This document shows positions 1 through 7,298 of a stretch of DNA of 21,249 bases, piece after piece. The stretch spans positions 1-21,249 of the forward strand of contig CAZPMO010000080.1 in NCBI GenBank assembly GCA_964587515.1. Reading direction: 5' to 3'. A model generated the notes under the pieces. It was not told the origin of the DNA, did no database searches, and was given only the letters and a program-made list of their open reading frames with translations. Positions within the stretch are counted from its first letter, which is position 1, and each line of letters begins with the position of its first letter. The position numbers and the translations under genes are program-made. This DNA is from CAZPMO01 sp964587515 (GTDB lineage: Bacteria; Pseudomonadota; Alphaproteobacteria; MPNO01).

Positions 1-32
1 ACGATCCGGCCTTTGTCCGTCGGATCGCTGGG

Positions 33-52
33 CCCCGGATCGGGGTCCGGGG
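33..52. repeat. short palindromic intergenic repeat
   Basis: A 7-bp perfect inverted repeat (CCCCGGA at 33-39, TCCGGGG at 46-52) has a 6-nt loop and is followed by GTGACGAA. Palindromes of this general form (CCCCGGAT...TCCGGGGTGACG) are scattered between genes in many alphaproteobacterial genomes. The family name is not assigned here. It marks positions 1 to about 60 as probably intergenic rather than the tail of a coding region. Confidence 0.5.
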
Positions 53-130
53 TGACGAATTTTCGTTGGGGCCAGGTGGAAGCTATTCACCCGATTGCCC
101 CGCTGCGCAACCATCCCTCGGACAGACTCC

Positions 131-140
131 AGGGAGAAGG
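131..140 (+). promoter_or_regulatory. ribosome binding site of the molybdo-hydroxylase gene
   Basis: The purine-rich stretch AGGGAGAAGG ends 3 nt before ATG 144. It decides the start: the open frame continues upstream to the window edge (a TTG lies at 66), but the residues before Met-144 do not resemble the [2Fe-2S] domain and contain a palindromic repeat. Confidence 0.6.
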
Positions 141-143
141 CGC

Positions 144-2903
144 ATGAGCGATCGCATCACGGTTTCCTTCGCGCTGAACGGCGACGAACAGCGCATCGAG
201 GCGGCACCGGCGCGTCGTCTCGCGCATGTGCTGCGCGACGATCTCGGCCTTACCGGCACCAAGATCGGCTGCGACGCCGGCGATTGCGGTGCGTGTACGG
301 TTCTGGTCGACGGCGAACAGGTTTGCGCCTGCATGACGCCGGTGGCCCAGGCCCAGGGTCGCTCGATCACCACGGTCGAGGGGCTCGCCTCCAACGGCGA
401 TTTAAGCGCCCTGCAGGAAGCGTTCCATCTGCACGGCGCGGCGCAGTGCGGCATCTGCACGCCCGGCATGCTGATGGCGGCGGCCTCGCTGCTGGGCCGC
501 AACCAACGCCCGACCACGCAGGAAATCGAGGATGCGCTGGGCGGGGTTCTCTGCCGCTGCACCGGCTATCGCAAAATCATCGACGCGGTCCGCCACGTGG
601 TCGCGCCCGGCCCGGTCGACGTGGTGACTCCGGAAGCCGGCGCCGCGTACGGCGCGCGCGTACTCAAGACCGACGGGCTCGGAAAGCTCGACGGCAGCGA
701 GATTTTCGGCGCCGATCTCGCGCCCGCCAACGCGCTGTGGGTTCGCGCGGTGCGCTCGCCGCACTGGAGCGCGCGCGTCAAGCTGGGCTCTTTCGATGCG
801 CTGCATCGCGAATATCCAGGTTTGGCGCGCGTTATCACGGCGGCGGACGTGCCCGGCATGAACGGCTTCGGCGTCTATCCCGACGTCAAGGACCAGCCCG
901 TATTCGCCGACGGCGAGGTGCGTTTCCGGGGCGAGGCGGTGCTGGCCCTGATCGGCGATTACGACACCGTGTTCGGCATCGCCGATGAGGACGTGCCCAT
1001 CGAATACGAGCTGCTCGAACCCGTTCACGGCATCGCGGCGGCGCTTGCCGAGGGAGCGCGCGCGGTCCAGGCGGAGACGCCCGACAACGTGATGGGGCGC
1101 GGTTTCGTTAAAAAGGGCGATATCGAGGACGCCTTCGCGAATTCCGACGTGATCGTCGAGGGCTCGTTCGAGACCGGCTTCGTCGAGCACGGCTATATCG
1201 AGCCCGAAGCGGGCTGGGCGCGCCGCGTCGGCGACCGGCTTGAGATGACGGTGACCACCCAGAGCCCCTACATGGACCGCGACGAGGTCGCCTCGGTGCT
1301 CGGCATCGCCCAGCAGGACGTGCGCATCATTCCGACCGCCTGCGGCGGCGGCTTCGGCGGCAAGCTCGATATCTCGGTTCATCCGCTGATCGCGATCGCA
1401 GCCTGGATCCTCGATCGCCCGGTGCGCGGCGCCTATAACCGCATCGAGACCATGGCCTCGACCACCAAGCGCCATCCGTCGCGGATCACCGCGCAATATG
1501 GCTGCACCCAGGACGGCAAGCTGACCGGCTATCGCTTCCATGGCGATTTCAATACCGGCGCCTATACTTCGTTCGGGCTGACCGTGAAGGACCGCGTGCC
1601 GGTGCATTCCACCGGACCCTATTACGTGCCGGCGGTGCTTGCGACGTCCACCGGGCTGTTCACCAACGAGCCGCCGGCCGGCGCCTTTCGCGGCTTCGGC
1701 ATCCCGCAATGCGCGATCGCCCATGACGCGCTGATGGATGAGATGGCCGAGCGCATCGGCATGGACGCGCTGGAGTTCCGCCATCTAAACGCCATACGCG
1801 TCGGGCAGGCGACCCCCACCGGGCAGGTGCTGGAGGCCAGCGCCGGGCTGGCGGACTGCCTCGCAGGTCTTAGAAATCACTGGAATAAACTCAAACAAGA
1901 GTCTGAAAAATTTAACGAAAATAGAGATGGCGTTCTGCGCCGTGGTGTCGGTGTCGGGTGCATGTGGTACGGCTGTGGCAATACCTCCATGCCCAACCCA
2001 TCGACCATGCATCTGAGTGTCAGCCGCGACGGGACGGTGACGCTTTATTCGGGCGCCCAGGATATCGGCCAAGGCACCAACACCACCATGGTGCAGTGCG
2101 CCGCCGACGGGCTCGGCATCGAAATGTCCCAGATCGAATTGGTGTGGGGCGACACCGACCTGACCGCCGACGCCGGCAAGACCTCGGCCTCGCGCCAGGC
2201 CTATATTTCGGGCAACGCGGCTAAAGGCGCGGGCGAGGATCTGCGCGCCCAAATTCTCCGGCTCGCCAATGTGGGCGAAGGCGCCGAGATCGAATTCGGT
2301 TCCTCGCCGCTGATCGTGCGCGACGGCGACGCGGTGCGCGAGATCGATCTGTCGGAACTCGAGGCCGTGCATTTCGGGGACGTGCTGGTGGGCGAGGGGA
2401 CCTTCGATCCGCCGACCCAGCCGCTCGACGAGAACGGACAGGGCGTGCCCTATGCGACTTATGGCTTCGCCGCCCAGATGGCGCAGGTGGAAGTCGACAC
2501 CGAGCTCGGCACCGTGAAGACGCTGCGTATCGTCGCGGCCCACGATGTCGGCGGCGCGATCAATCCCATCCAGGTCGAGGGCCAGATTCACGGCGGCACG
2601 GCGCAGGGACTGGGGCTGGCGCTGATGGAGGAATACATTCCCGGGCGCACCGAGAACCTGCACGATTACCTGATGCCGACCATCGGCGACGTGCCCGAAA
2701 TCGACGTGGTGCTGGTGGAGGATCCGGAACCGACCGGCCCGTGGGGCGCGAAGGGGATCGGAGAGCCGGCCCTGATCCCGACGCCGCCGGCGATCTTCGG
2801 CGCCATCTATCACGCGACCGGCGTTCGCATGCGGCGCGCCCCGGCGACGCCCGACCGGGTGCGCGCAGAAATACTCGCCCAGGGCCTTAAAGCGAGAGGA
2901 TGA
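144..2903 (+). CDS. fused [2Fe-2S]/molybdopterin hydroxylase (xanthine dehydrogenase family)
   Basis: The product (919 aa) is a molybdenum hydroxylase of the xanthine dehydrogenase/aldehyde oxidase family, expected to hydroxylate an N-heterocycle or aldehyde with water. Residues 1 to about 155 form the two [2Fe-2S] domains: C43, C48, C51 and C63 make the plant-ferredoxin-type cluster, and C102, C105, C137 and C139 the second. Residues from about 170 to the end are the molybdopterin domain, with CGGGFGGK near 429, AFRGFG, DIGQGTN and the catalytic-type Glu at 874 in GAKGIGEPA. No FAD domain lies between them, so electrons must leave through another carrier. The stop overlaps the start of the next gene (ATGA), a 6-hydroxynicotinate reductase homologue, so nicotinate or a related pyridine carboxylate is the inferred substrate. 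Codons around 1865-1935 are unusually AT-rich. The family assignment is firm; the substrate is inferred from neighbours. A purine hydroxylase cannot be excluded. Confidence 0.88.
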   Translation: MSDRITVSFALNGDEQRIEAAPARRLAHVLRDDLGLTGTKIGCDAGDCGACTVLVDGEQVCACMTPVAQAQGRSITTVEGLASNGDLSALQEAFHLHGAAQCGICTPGMLMAAASLLGRNQRPTTQEIEDALGGVLCRCTGYRKIIDAVRHVVAPGPVDVVTPEAGAAYGARVLKTDGLGKLDGSEIFGADLAPANALWVRAVRSPHWSARVKLGSFDALHREYPGLARVITAADVPGMNGFGVYPDVKDQPVFADGEVRFRGEAVLALIGDYDTVFGIADEDVPIEYELLEPVHGIAAALAEGARAVQAETPDNVMGRGFVKKGDIEDAFANSDVIVEGSFETGFVEHGYIEPEAGWARRVGDRLEMTVTTQSPYMDRDEVASVLGIAQQDVRIIPTACGGGFGGKLDISVHPLIAIAAWILDRPVRGAYNRIETMASTTKRHPSRITAQYGCTQDGKLTGYRFHGDFNTGAYTSFGLTVKDRVPVHSTGPYYVPAVLATSTGLFTNEPPAGAFRGFGIPQCAIAHDALMDEMAERIGMDALEFRHLNAIRVGQATPTGQVLEASAGLADCLAGLRNHWNKLKQESEKFNENRDGVLRRGVGVGCMWYGCGNTSMPNPSTMHLSVSRDGTVTLYSGAQDIGQGTNTTMVQCAADGLGIEMSQIELVWGDTDLTADAGKTSASRQAYISGNAAKGAGEDLRAQILRLANVGEGAEIEFGSSPLIVRDGDAVREIDLSELEAVHFGDVLVGEGTFDPPTQPLDENGQGVPYATYGFAAQMAQVEVDTELGTVKTLRIVAAHDVGGAINPIQVEGQIHGGTAQGLGLALMEEYIPGRTENLHDYLMPTIGDVPEIDVVLVEDPEPTGPWGAKGIGEPALIPTPPAIFGAIYHATGVRMRRAPATPDRVRAEILAQGLKARG

Positions 2904-4390
2904 CCGACATGGCCGAGACCGAAAAAAAGAACGACGGCGTCATCACCTGCGACGCGTGCCCGGTGCTGTGCCGCATCCGCCCCGACAAGACCGGCGCCTG
3001 TGACCGCTACGGCAATGTGGCGGGCACGCTGACCCGGACCGATCCGCTGGTGGTGACCCAGAAGGTGCTGGACGATCACGGCCAGGTGGTGCCGTTCCTG
3101 AAGGCGGCCGGGGAATGGGACGGCTCGCTGATCAGCCAGGCGCCCACCTTCGTGACCGGCATCGGCTCCACCACCACCTATCCCGATTACAAGCCGGCGC
3201 CCTTCATCGTTTCGTCCGATCATGAAGGCGTCGACATGGTGACCGTGGTCAGCGAGGGCGTGTTCAGCTATTGCGGCGTGAAGGTGAAGATCGACACCGA
3301 CCGCTTTATCGGTCCGGAGCCGTCGCCGATCCGCGTCGGCGGCGAGCAGATCGGCCACGTGACCACCGCCGAATACGGCTCGCAGATGCTGGCGCTGGGC
3401 GGCGTGCGCCATCTCACCGGCGGCACCAAGAAGGAAGGCAACGCGACCTGCCAGGCAATGCTCGCGCTCTGTAACAAGGAACCGGTCGAGATGACCATCG
3501 ACGACGGCGCCACCATCACCGTCCAGGCCGGCCAGCCGCCGATCATCGACGGCGATCGCGAGGAACGCATGCGGGTCGGTTGCGGCTCGGCCACCATCGG
3601 CATCTTCGCGCCGCAATGGCACGGTCATGTGGACGAGGTGATCGTGGTCGACGATCACATCACCGGCGTGCTGACCGAACACCAGTCGGGCAAGTTCCTC
3701 GACATGCCGCTGGCCGGCATCAAGATCCGTGGCCGCCGGTCGACGCCGGGCCGTTATTTCCAGGTCTCCGAGCCCGGCGCGGGCTGGGGCGGCACCGAGA
3801 TTACCGATCCGCTGTCGATCATCGATAAGGTCGACGAAAAGAACGCCTGGCCCGGTCTCAAATTGCTGATGGTCTCGACCACCGGCGAGGACGCGGCCTA
3901 TTTCGAGCTTGACGAGGACCTCAACCCGGTCGAGCGCGACATGCCGCGCGCCTTGCAGACGGTGACCGACCGTATCGGCGAGAATTGCGAGCCGGCGCTG
4001 TGCAGCGTGCTGTTCATGGGCGGCGCCGGCGGATCCTTGCGCGCCGGGGTTACGGTCAATCCGGTGCGGCTGACGCGCTCGGTGAAGCAATTGCTGACGC
4101 GGGTGACCTGCGGCGGCGCGCCGGTCTATGTGTGGCCGGGCGGCGGCATCACCTTGATGGTCGACGTCACCCGCATGCCGGAAAACTCGTTCGGCTACGT
4201 GCCGACCCCGGCGCTGGTCGCGCCCATCGAGTTCACCCTGCCGGCCGACGAATACGCCGCCATCGGCGGCTACGCGGACCGCCGGGTCACGCTCGACGAG
4301 GCGCTCGCGAAGACCGCGGTGCGCGCCGAGCCCTGGACCGGCGACAACCCGTGGCCGTTCGAACCTCCACGCGCGCTGGAAGACGTCTGA
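2900..4390 (+). CDS. 6-hydroxynicotinate reductase-like iron-sulfur protein
   Basis: The product (496 aa) resembles proteins annotated as 6-hydroxynicotinate reductase (Hnr). In Eubacterium barkeri this enzyme reduces 6-hydroxynicotinate to 1,4,5,6-tetrahydro-6-oxonicotinate using a low-potential donor. An N-terminal cysteine set C17-x2-C20-x3-C24-x9-C34 can bind a 4Fe-4S cluster. Further conserved-looking elements are C184, C191, the glycine-rich MGGAGGS at about 373-379, and C363/C368. No signal peptide or membrane segment is visible, so it is probably cytoplasmic. The start is ATG 2900, which overlaps the hydroxylase stop (ATGA); a second ATG at 2909 is possible. The UPF0280 gene begins 2 bp after its stop, and the enamidase that would act on its product is in the convergent operon. 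These neighbours strongly support the reductase reading. The electron donor (ferredoxin or other) is not in the window. Confidence 0.82.
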   Translation: MTDMAETEKKNDGVITCDACPVLCRIRPDKTGACDRYGNVAGTLTRTDPLVVTQKVLDDHGQVVPFLKAAGEWDGSLISQAPTFVTGIGSTTTYPDYKPAPFIVSSDHEGVDMVTVVSEGVFSYCGVKVKIDTDRFIGPEPSPIRVGGEQIGHVTTAEYGSQMLALGGVRHLTGGTKKEGNATCQAMLALCNKEPVEMTIDDGATITVQAGQPPIIDGDREERMRVGCGSATIGIFAPQWHGHVDEVIVVDDHITGVLTEHQSGKFLDMPLAGIKIRGRRSTPGRYFQVSEPGAGWGGTEITDPLSIIDKVDEKNAWPGLKLLMVSTTGEDAAYFELDEDLNPVERDMPRALQTVTDRIGENCEPALCSVLFMGGAGGSLRAGVTVNPVRLTRSVKQLLTRVTCGGAPVYVWPGGGITLMVDVTRMPENSFGYVPTPALVAPIEFTLPADEYAAIGGYADRRVTLDEALAKTAVRAEPWTGDNPWPFEPPRALEDV

Positions 4391-4392
4391 AC

Positions 4393-5250
4393 ATGGCGGG
4401 CGGCCCCCAGGCGCGGCTGCTCGACGACGGCAGGCGGCTCCATCTCCACCACGGGCCGATCGACCTGATCATCGGCGCCGAGGGTGAGGAGACGGAGATC
4501 GCGCGGGCCTATGCCCAGGCCGGCGATCGCTTCGAGGACGTGCTGGACGTGCTGGTCGGCGATCTCAAGAGGCTGCGCTCCGCGGTCGAGGAGCCGCGCT
4601 GGCACCCGCGCGGCCCGGTCGCCCGGCGCATGATGAACGCCGTCTGGCCGCATCGCGCCGGTTTCGTCACGCCCATGGCCGCGGTGGCCGGCGCCGTCGC
4701 CGACGAGGTGCTGGCGGCAATGATCGTCGGCCGCGACCTGGCCCATGGCTGGGTCAACAATTCCGGCGACATCGCGTTTCATTTGGTGCCCGGCCAGGCG
4801 CTGACCCTCGGCATGGTGGGCGATCTGTTCCAGCCCGGCATCGACGGTCTCGCCCGCCTCGACGACACCATGAACATACGCGGCGTCGCCACCAGCGGCT
4901 GGGAAGGCCGCAGCTATTCGCTGGGCATTGCCGACGCGGTGACCGTGCTGGCGTGCGACGCGGCCACGGCCGATGTGGCGGCGACGCTGATCGCCAACGA
5001 GGTCGACGTCGCGGATCCGGCGATTCGCCGCGAACCCGCCCGCTCGCTCGACGACGACAGCGATCTCGGCCACCTGCCGGTCACCGTCGAGGTCGGCGAT
5101 CTCCAGCCCGCCGCGATCGCCTACGCGCTCGATCGCGGTGCCATCGCGGCGGAAACCATGCGCGCCGCTGGACTCATGGAGGCCGCGGTGCTGCTATTGA
5201 AGGGCGAGACACGGGTGGTCGGTGACGCGCCCACCGGAATCGAGGCGTAA
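4393..5250 (+). CDS. UPF0280 family protein (ApbE-related fold)
   Basis: The product (285 aa) matches the UPF0280 family, related to the ApbE flavin-transferase superfamily but of unproven function. Visible family features are the helical MAAVAGAVADEVLAAM segment (about 94-109), WVNNSGDIAFHL (about 119-130, equivalent to the GGD region of ApbE), and the signature TSGWEGRSYSLGIADAVTVLA (written here in two parts: TSGWEGRSYSLG, then IADAVTVLA, about 163-183). There is no lipoprotein signal, unlike many ApbE proteins, so it is probably cytoplasmic. ATG 4393 is 2 bp after the reductase stop, implying translational coupling. I infer a role in assembling or modifying the reductase, for example in flavin handling, or in a pathway step. 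Direct evidence is lacking. Confidence 0.8.
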   Translation: MAGGPQARLLDDGRRLHLHHGPIDLIIGAEGEETEIARAYAQAGDRFEDVLDVLVGDLKRLRSAVEEPRWHPRGPVARRMMNAVWPHRAGFVTPMAAVAGAVADEVLAAMIVGRDLAHGWVNNSGDIAFHLVPGQALTLGMVGDLFQPGIDGLARLDDTMNIRGVATSGWEGRSYSLGIADAVTVLACDAATADVAATLIANEVDVADPAIRREPARSLDDDSDLGHLPVTVEVGDLQPAAIAYALDRGAIAAETMRAAGLMEAAVLLLKGETRVVGDAPTGIEA

Positions 5251-5256
5251 ACAAAG

Positions 5257-5292
5257 CCCCTCTCCCCTTGCGGGAGAGGGTTGGGTGAGGGG
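5257..5292 (+). repeat. palindromic repeat, short copy
   Basis: The 9-bp stem CCCTCTCCC (5258-5266)/GGGAGAGGG (5272-5280) has a 5-nt loop and is followed by TTGGGTGAGGGG. This motif type recurs between genes in many proteobacterial genomes. It lies 6 bp after the UPF0280 stop codon and could form an RNA hairpin that attenuates or stabilises the operon transcript. No U-tract follows directly, so a classical terminator is unlikely. Confidence 0.7.
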
Positions 5293-5344
5293 TAAGCGCG
5301 TCCGCGCGTTAAAAGACTCTTTTTTTCACCGCCTGTTAGCGGCG

Positions 5345-5409
5345 CCCCCCTCACCCTCCCACGACGCTGTCGCGTCGCGGGCCCCTCCCTTTCCCGCGAG
5401 GGGAGAGGG
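5345..5409 (-). repeat. palindromic repeat, longer inverted copy with internal hairpin
   Basis: Read on the minus strand this copy starts CCCTCTCCCCTCGCGGGAAA and ends GGGTGAGGGGGG, matching the 36-bp copy at 5257-5292. An additional roughly 27-nt middle segment contains its own hairpin (CGACGC 5362-5367/GCGTCG 5372-5377, loop TGTC). The two copies face each other, so the whole interval can form one long imperfect stem. Confidence 0.65.
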
Positions 5410-5451
5410 TTCGAAGAATTGGATCGGGTCGACTGAGAAAGGAAATTCGAG

Positions 5452-6036
5452 ATGAGCGCTGTAATCCGCAAGACCGCCGTAATCGTCGAGGAAACCCGCA
5501 TCGATATCGGCCGCGAGGTGTCGCCGCCGACCCGCAAGGCGGCCGCCATCGCGGTGATCGAAAACCCGTTCGCCGGCAAATATGTCGAGGATCTTAGCGA
5601 GCTGATGGAGATCGGCGCCGAGCTCGGCGGCGTCCTCGGTGAGATGTGCGTCGGCGCCCTCGGCATCCAGCCCGATCAGGCCGAGAGTTACGGCAAGGCC
5701 GCCATCGTCGGCGAGAACGGTGAATGGGAACACGCCGCCGCGATCCTGCACCCCAAGCTCGGCGCGCCGCTGCGCAAGGCGGTCGAGAAAGGCGCTGCGC
5801 TGGTGCCGTCCGTAAAGAAGCTCGGCGGACCCGGCACGCCCATCGACGTGCCGCTGGGTCACAAGGACGCGGCCTATGTGCGCTCCCATTTCGACGGCAT
5901 GGAAGTGCGCCTGGCCGACGCGCCCCGCGCCAACGAGATCCTGGTCGCCATCTGCGTCACCGACTCCGGCCGCCCGTTCCCCCGAGTCGGCGGCCTGACG
6001 ACCGACGAAGCGACAGGCGAGGACGGGCTGCGTTAG
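5452..6036 (+). CDS. PF06684 (DUF1185) 'amino acid synthesis' family protein
   Basis: The product (194 aa) matches the PF06684 family, usually named 'amino acid synthesis family protein', at normal length. Recognisable parts are the N-terminal IRKTAVIVEETRIDIGR, the IENPFAGKYVEDL block (about 36-48), the GKAAIVGENGEWEHAAAILH block (about 81-100) and the C-terminal DSGRPFPRVGG. The structure of a Bordetella homologue (BB2672) was described as a chorismate-mutase-like fold variant; no reaction has been established as far as I know. ATG 5452 is preceded by AAAGGAA at suitable spacing. It is the last gene of the plus-strand operon and may be partly uncoupled from it by the repeat-bearing gap. Its place beside hydroxylase, reductase and enamidase genes suggests a step on a ring-derived acid rather than amino acid synthesis. 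That is inference. Confidence 0.82.
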   Translation: MSAVIRKTAVIVEETRIDIGREVSPPTRKAAAIAVIENPFAGKYVEDLSELMEIGAELGGVLGEMCVGALGIQPDQAESYGKAAIVGENGEWEHAAAILHPKLGAPLRKAVEKGAALVPSVKKLGGPGTPIDVPLGHKDAAYVRSHFDGMEVRLADAPRANEILVAICVTDSGRPFPRVGGLTTDEATGEDGLR

Positions 6037-6045
6037 GCCTGCGAA

Positions 6046-7212
6046 CTACTCCACCACTTCCGGGATGCGTTCGGCGGGGGGGGTGTTGCGGCTGCGGCCC
6101 GAGGCGACCTTGCCGTCGATGACCACCATGCCGACGCCCGGGATGTCGCCGAACTGGATGGACTCGAGGATATCCTTGGCCGGCGTGTGCTGGGCGCGGT
6201 CGAGGAACACGAAATCGGCGGCGCGGCCTTCCTCGATCAGACCGCAATCGAGGTCGCGCATGCGGGCGGTGTTGCCGGTCGCGAAGCAGAACGCCTGTTC
6301 GGCCGGCACGTCGCCCAGCGACGACAGCATGGAGACCATGCGCAGGATTCCGAGCGGCTGCACGCCCGAGCCCGCCGGCCCGTCGGTGCCGAGGATCACG
6401 CGTTCGAGCTGACCCAGTTCGCGCGCGATGCGCATGGCGTAGAGCGCCGAATTTTCGTTGCCGTTATGGACGATCTCGATGCCCGCCTCGCATTCCTCGC
6501 ACAGGCAGCGGATCTGGTCGTGGGGCAGCGAGGTATGGCCGCCATTGATATGGCCGATGATGTCGGCGCCGGCCTCCAGCACCACGTCCTTGTCGATCAA
6601 CCCGGAGCCCGGGATCGACGGCCCGCCGGTATGGATGGTGGATTGAATGCCGTATTTGCGGGCCCAGTCGACCATGATCTTGGCCTCGTCGCCGGCCTTC
6701 ACCCCGCCGAGCCCGATCTCGCCCAGAAGCTTCACGCCCTGCTCGGCCATGCGGCGGAAATGCTCTTCCTCCATGCCTTTTTCGAGGATCGGCGCGCCGC
6801 CATGGATCTTCACCCCGCCCACCGGAAAGGTGGAGAACGTACGCTGCGCGGTGATGGCCAGCGCGACCACGCCTTCCGGGTCGCGGGGGCGGCCGGGATA
6901 GTGCACCTCGCCGGCCGAGACCATGGTGGTAACGCCGCCATGCATGGAGGAATCGATCCAGTTGACCTGGCTCTGGCGCGGTGTCCAGTCGCCGGCCACG
7001 GGATGCACATGGCTGTCGATCAGGCCCGGCGCGACGGTCACGCCGTTCGCGTCGATGGTGGTGGTCGCGTCCTCGGTGTCGCAGTCCTTTTCCTTGCCGA
7101 ACCCGGCGATGCGCCCATCGATGGCGACGATGGTGTCGGCGTCGATACGGGGCGCTTCCAGCGCGCCCGACAGCACCAGCCCGATATTCCTGATAACCAG
7201 CTTTTCAGCCAT
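6046..7212 (-). CDS. enamidase (amidohydrolase superfamily)
   Basis: The product (388 aa) closely resembles, from memory of its sequence, the Eubacterium barkeri enamidase. That binuclear-metal amidohydrolase opens 1,4,5,6-tetrahydro-6-oxonicotinate to 2-formylglutarate and ammonia. Candidate metal ligands are H68 and H70 (DSHVH), E165 (LGEIGLG), H194 (IHTGG), H221 (HINGG) and D277 (GTDGP). Family-specific blocks are HGGVTTMVSAG (91-101), YPGRP (105-109), TGGPSIPGS (195-203), IEIVHNGN (245-252) and the C-terminal SRNTPPAER (374-382). The start is ATG 7212, preceded by GAGGGGGAA; an in-frame GTG at 7227 is less likely. It is the last gene of the SDR-hydrolase-enamidase operon, and its stop lies 9 bp from that of the convergent PF06684 gene. 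The assignment is strong among amidohydrolases because of these blocks; activity on nicotinate-derived substrate is inferred. Confidence 0.85.
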   Translation of the reverse strand: MAEKLVIRNIGLVLSGALEAPRIDADTIVAIDGRIAGFGKEKDCDTEDATTTIDANGVTVAPGLIDSHVHPVAGDWTPRQSQVNWIDSSMHGGVTTMVSAGEVHYPGRPRDPEGVVALAITAQRTFSTFPVGGVKIHGGAPILEKGMEEEHFRRMAEQGVKLLGEIGLGGVKAGDEAKIMVDWARKYGIQSTIHTGGPSIPGSGLIDKDVVLEAGADIIGHINGGHTSLPHDQIRCLCEECEAGIEIVHNGNENSALYAMRIARELGQLERVILGTDGPAGSGVQPLGILRMVSMLSSLGDVPAEQAFCFATGNTARMRDLDCGLIEEGRAADFVFLDRAQHTPAKDILESIQFGDIPGVGMVVIDGKVASGRSRNTPPAERIPEVVE

Positions 7213-7216
7213 GCGA

Positions 7217-7225
7217 TTCCCCCTC
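7217..7225 (-). promoter_or_regulatory. ribosome binding site of the enamidase gene
   Basis: GAGGGGGAA on the minus strand ends 4 nt before ATG 7212. It favours this start over the in-frame GTG at 7227, which would place the site inside the coding region. Confidence 0.6.
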
Positions 7226-7298
7226 ACCGCGCCTGTTTTTTTGGCGCCGATTAATGCGTGATAGACGCGCCGATCAAGAATTCAATCGGCTGCGCGCC

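Larger units (their letters stand above)
5251..5451. other. intergenic gap carrying two inverted repeat elements and a T-run
   Basis: This is the 201-bp gap between the UPF0280 stop and the PF06684 start. It contains a 36-bp repeat (5257-5292), a T7 run (5320-5326) not directly attached to a hairpin, a 65-bp related repeat in opposite orientation (5345-5409), and the AAAGGAA ribosome binding site (about 5438-5444) of the next gene. No ORF with coding character was seen in either strand. Confidence 0.7.

Noticed and set aside
1..143. Open frames from the window edge running into the hydroxylase gene: one in frame with it (TTG at 66) and one ending in a TGA that overlaps ATG 144
   Set aside because: The residues resemble no known protein, the stretch contains an intergenic-type palindrome, and a good ribosome binding site precedes ATG 144. 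A real overlapping upstream gene is possible but not supported.
402..1784. Long open frame on the minus strand opposite the hydroxylase gene, and similar long antisense frames at 1785-2813, 2810-4090, 6187-7254, 14686-16248 and 17347-18843
   Set aside because: They are mirror frames of GC-rich coding sequence, rich in His, Arg, Asp and Gly, without recognisable domains or ribosome binding sites.
5320..5326. T7 run as an intrinsic terminator after UPF0280
   Set aside because: It lies about 40 bp after the strong hairpin, and no stable stem directly precedes it.
5257..5409. CRISPR-like array
   Set aside because: There are only two related copies, in opposite orientation and of unequal length, with no spacers or cas genes.
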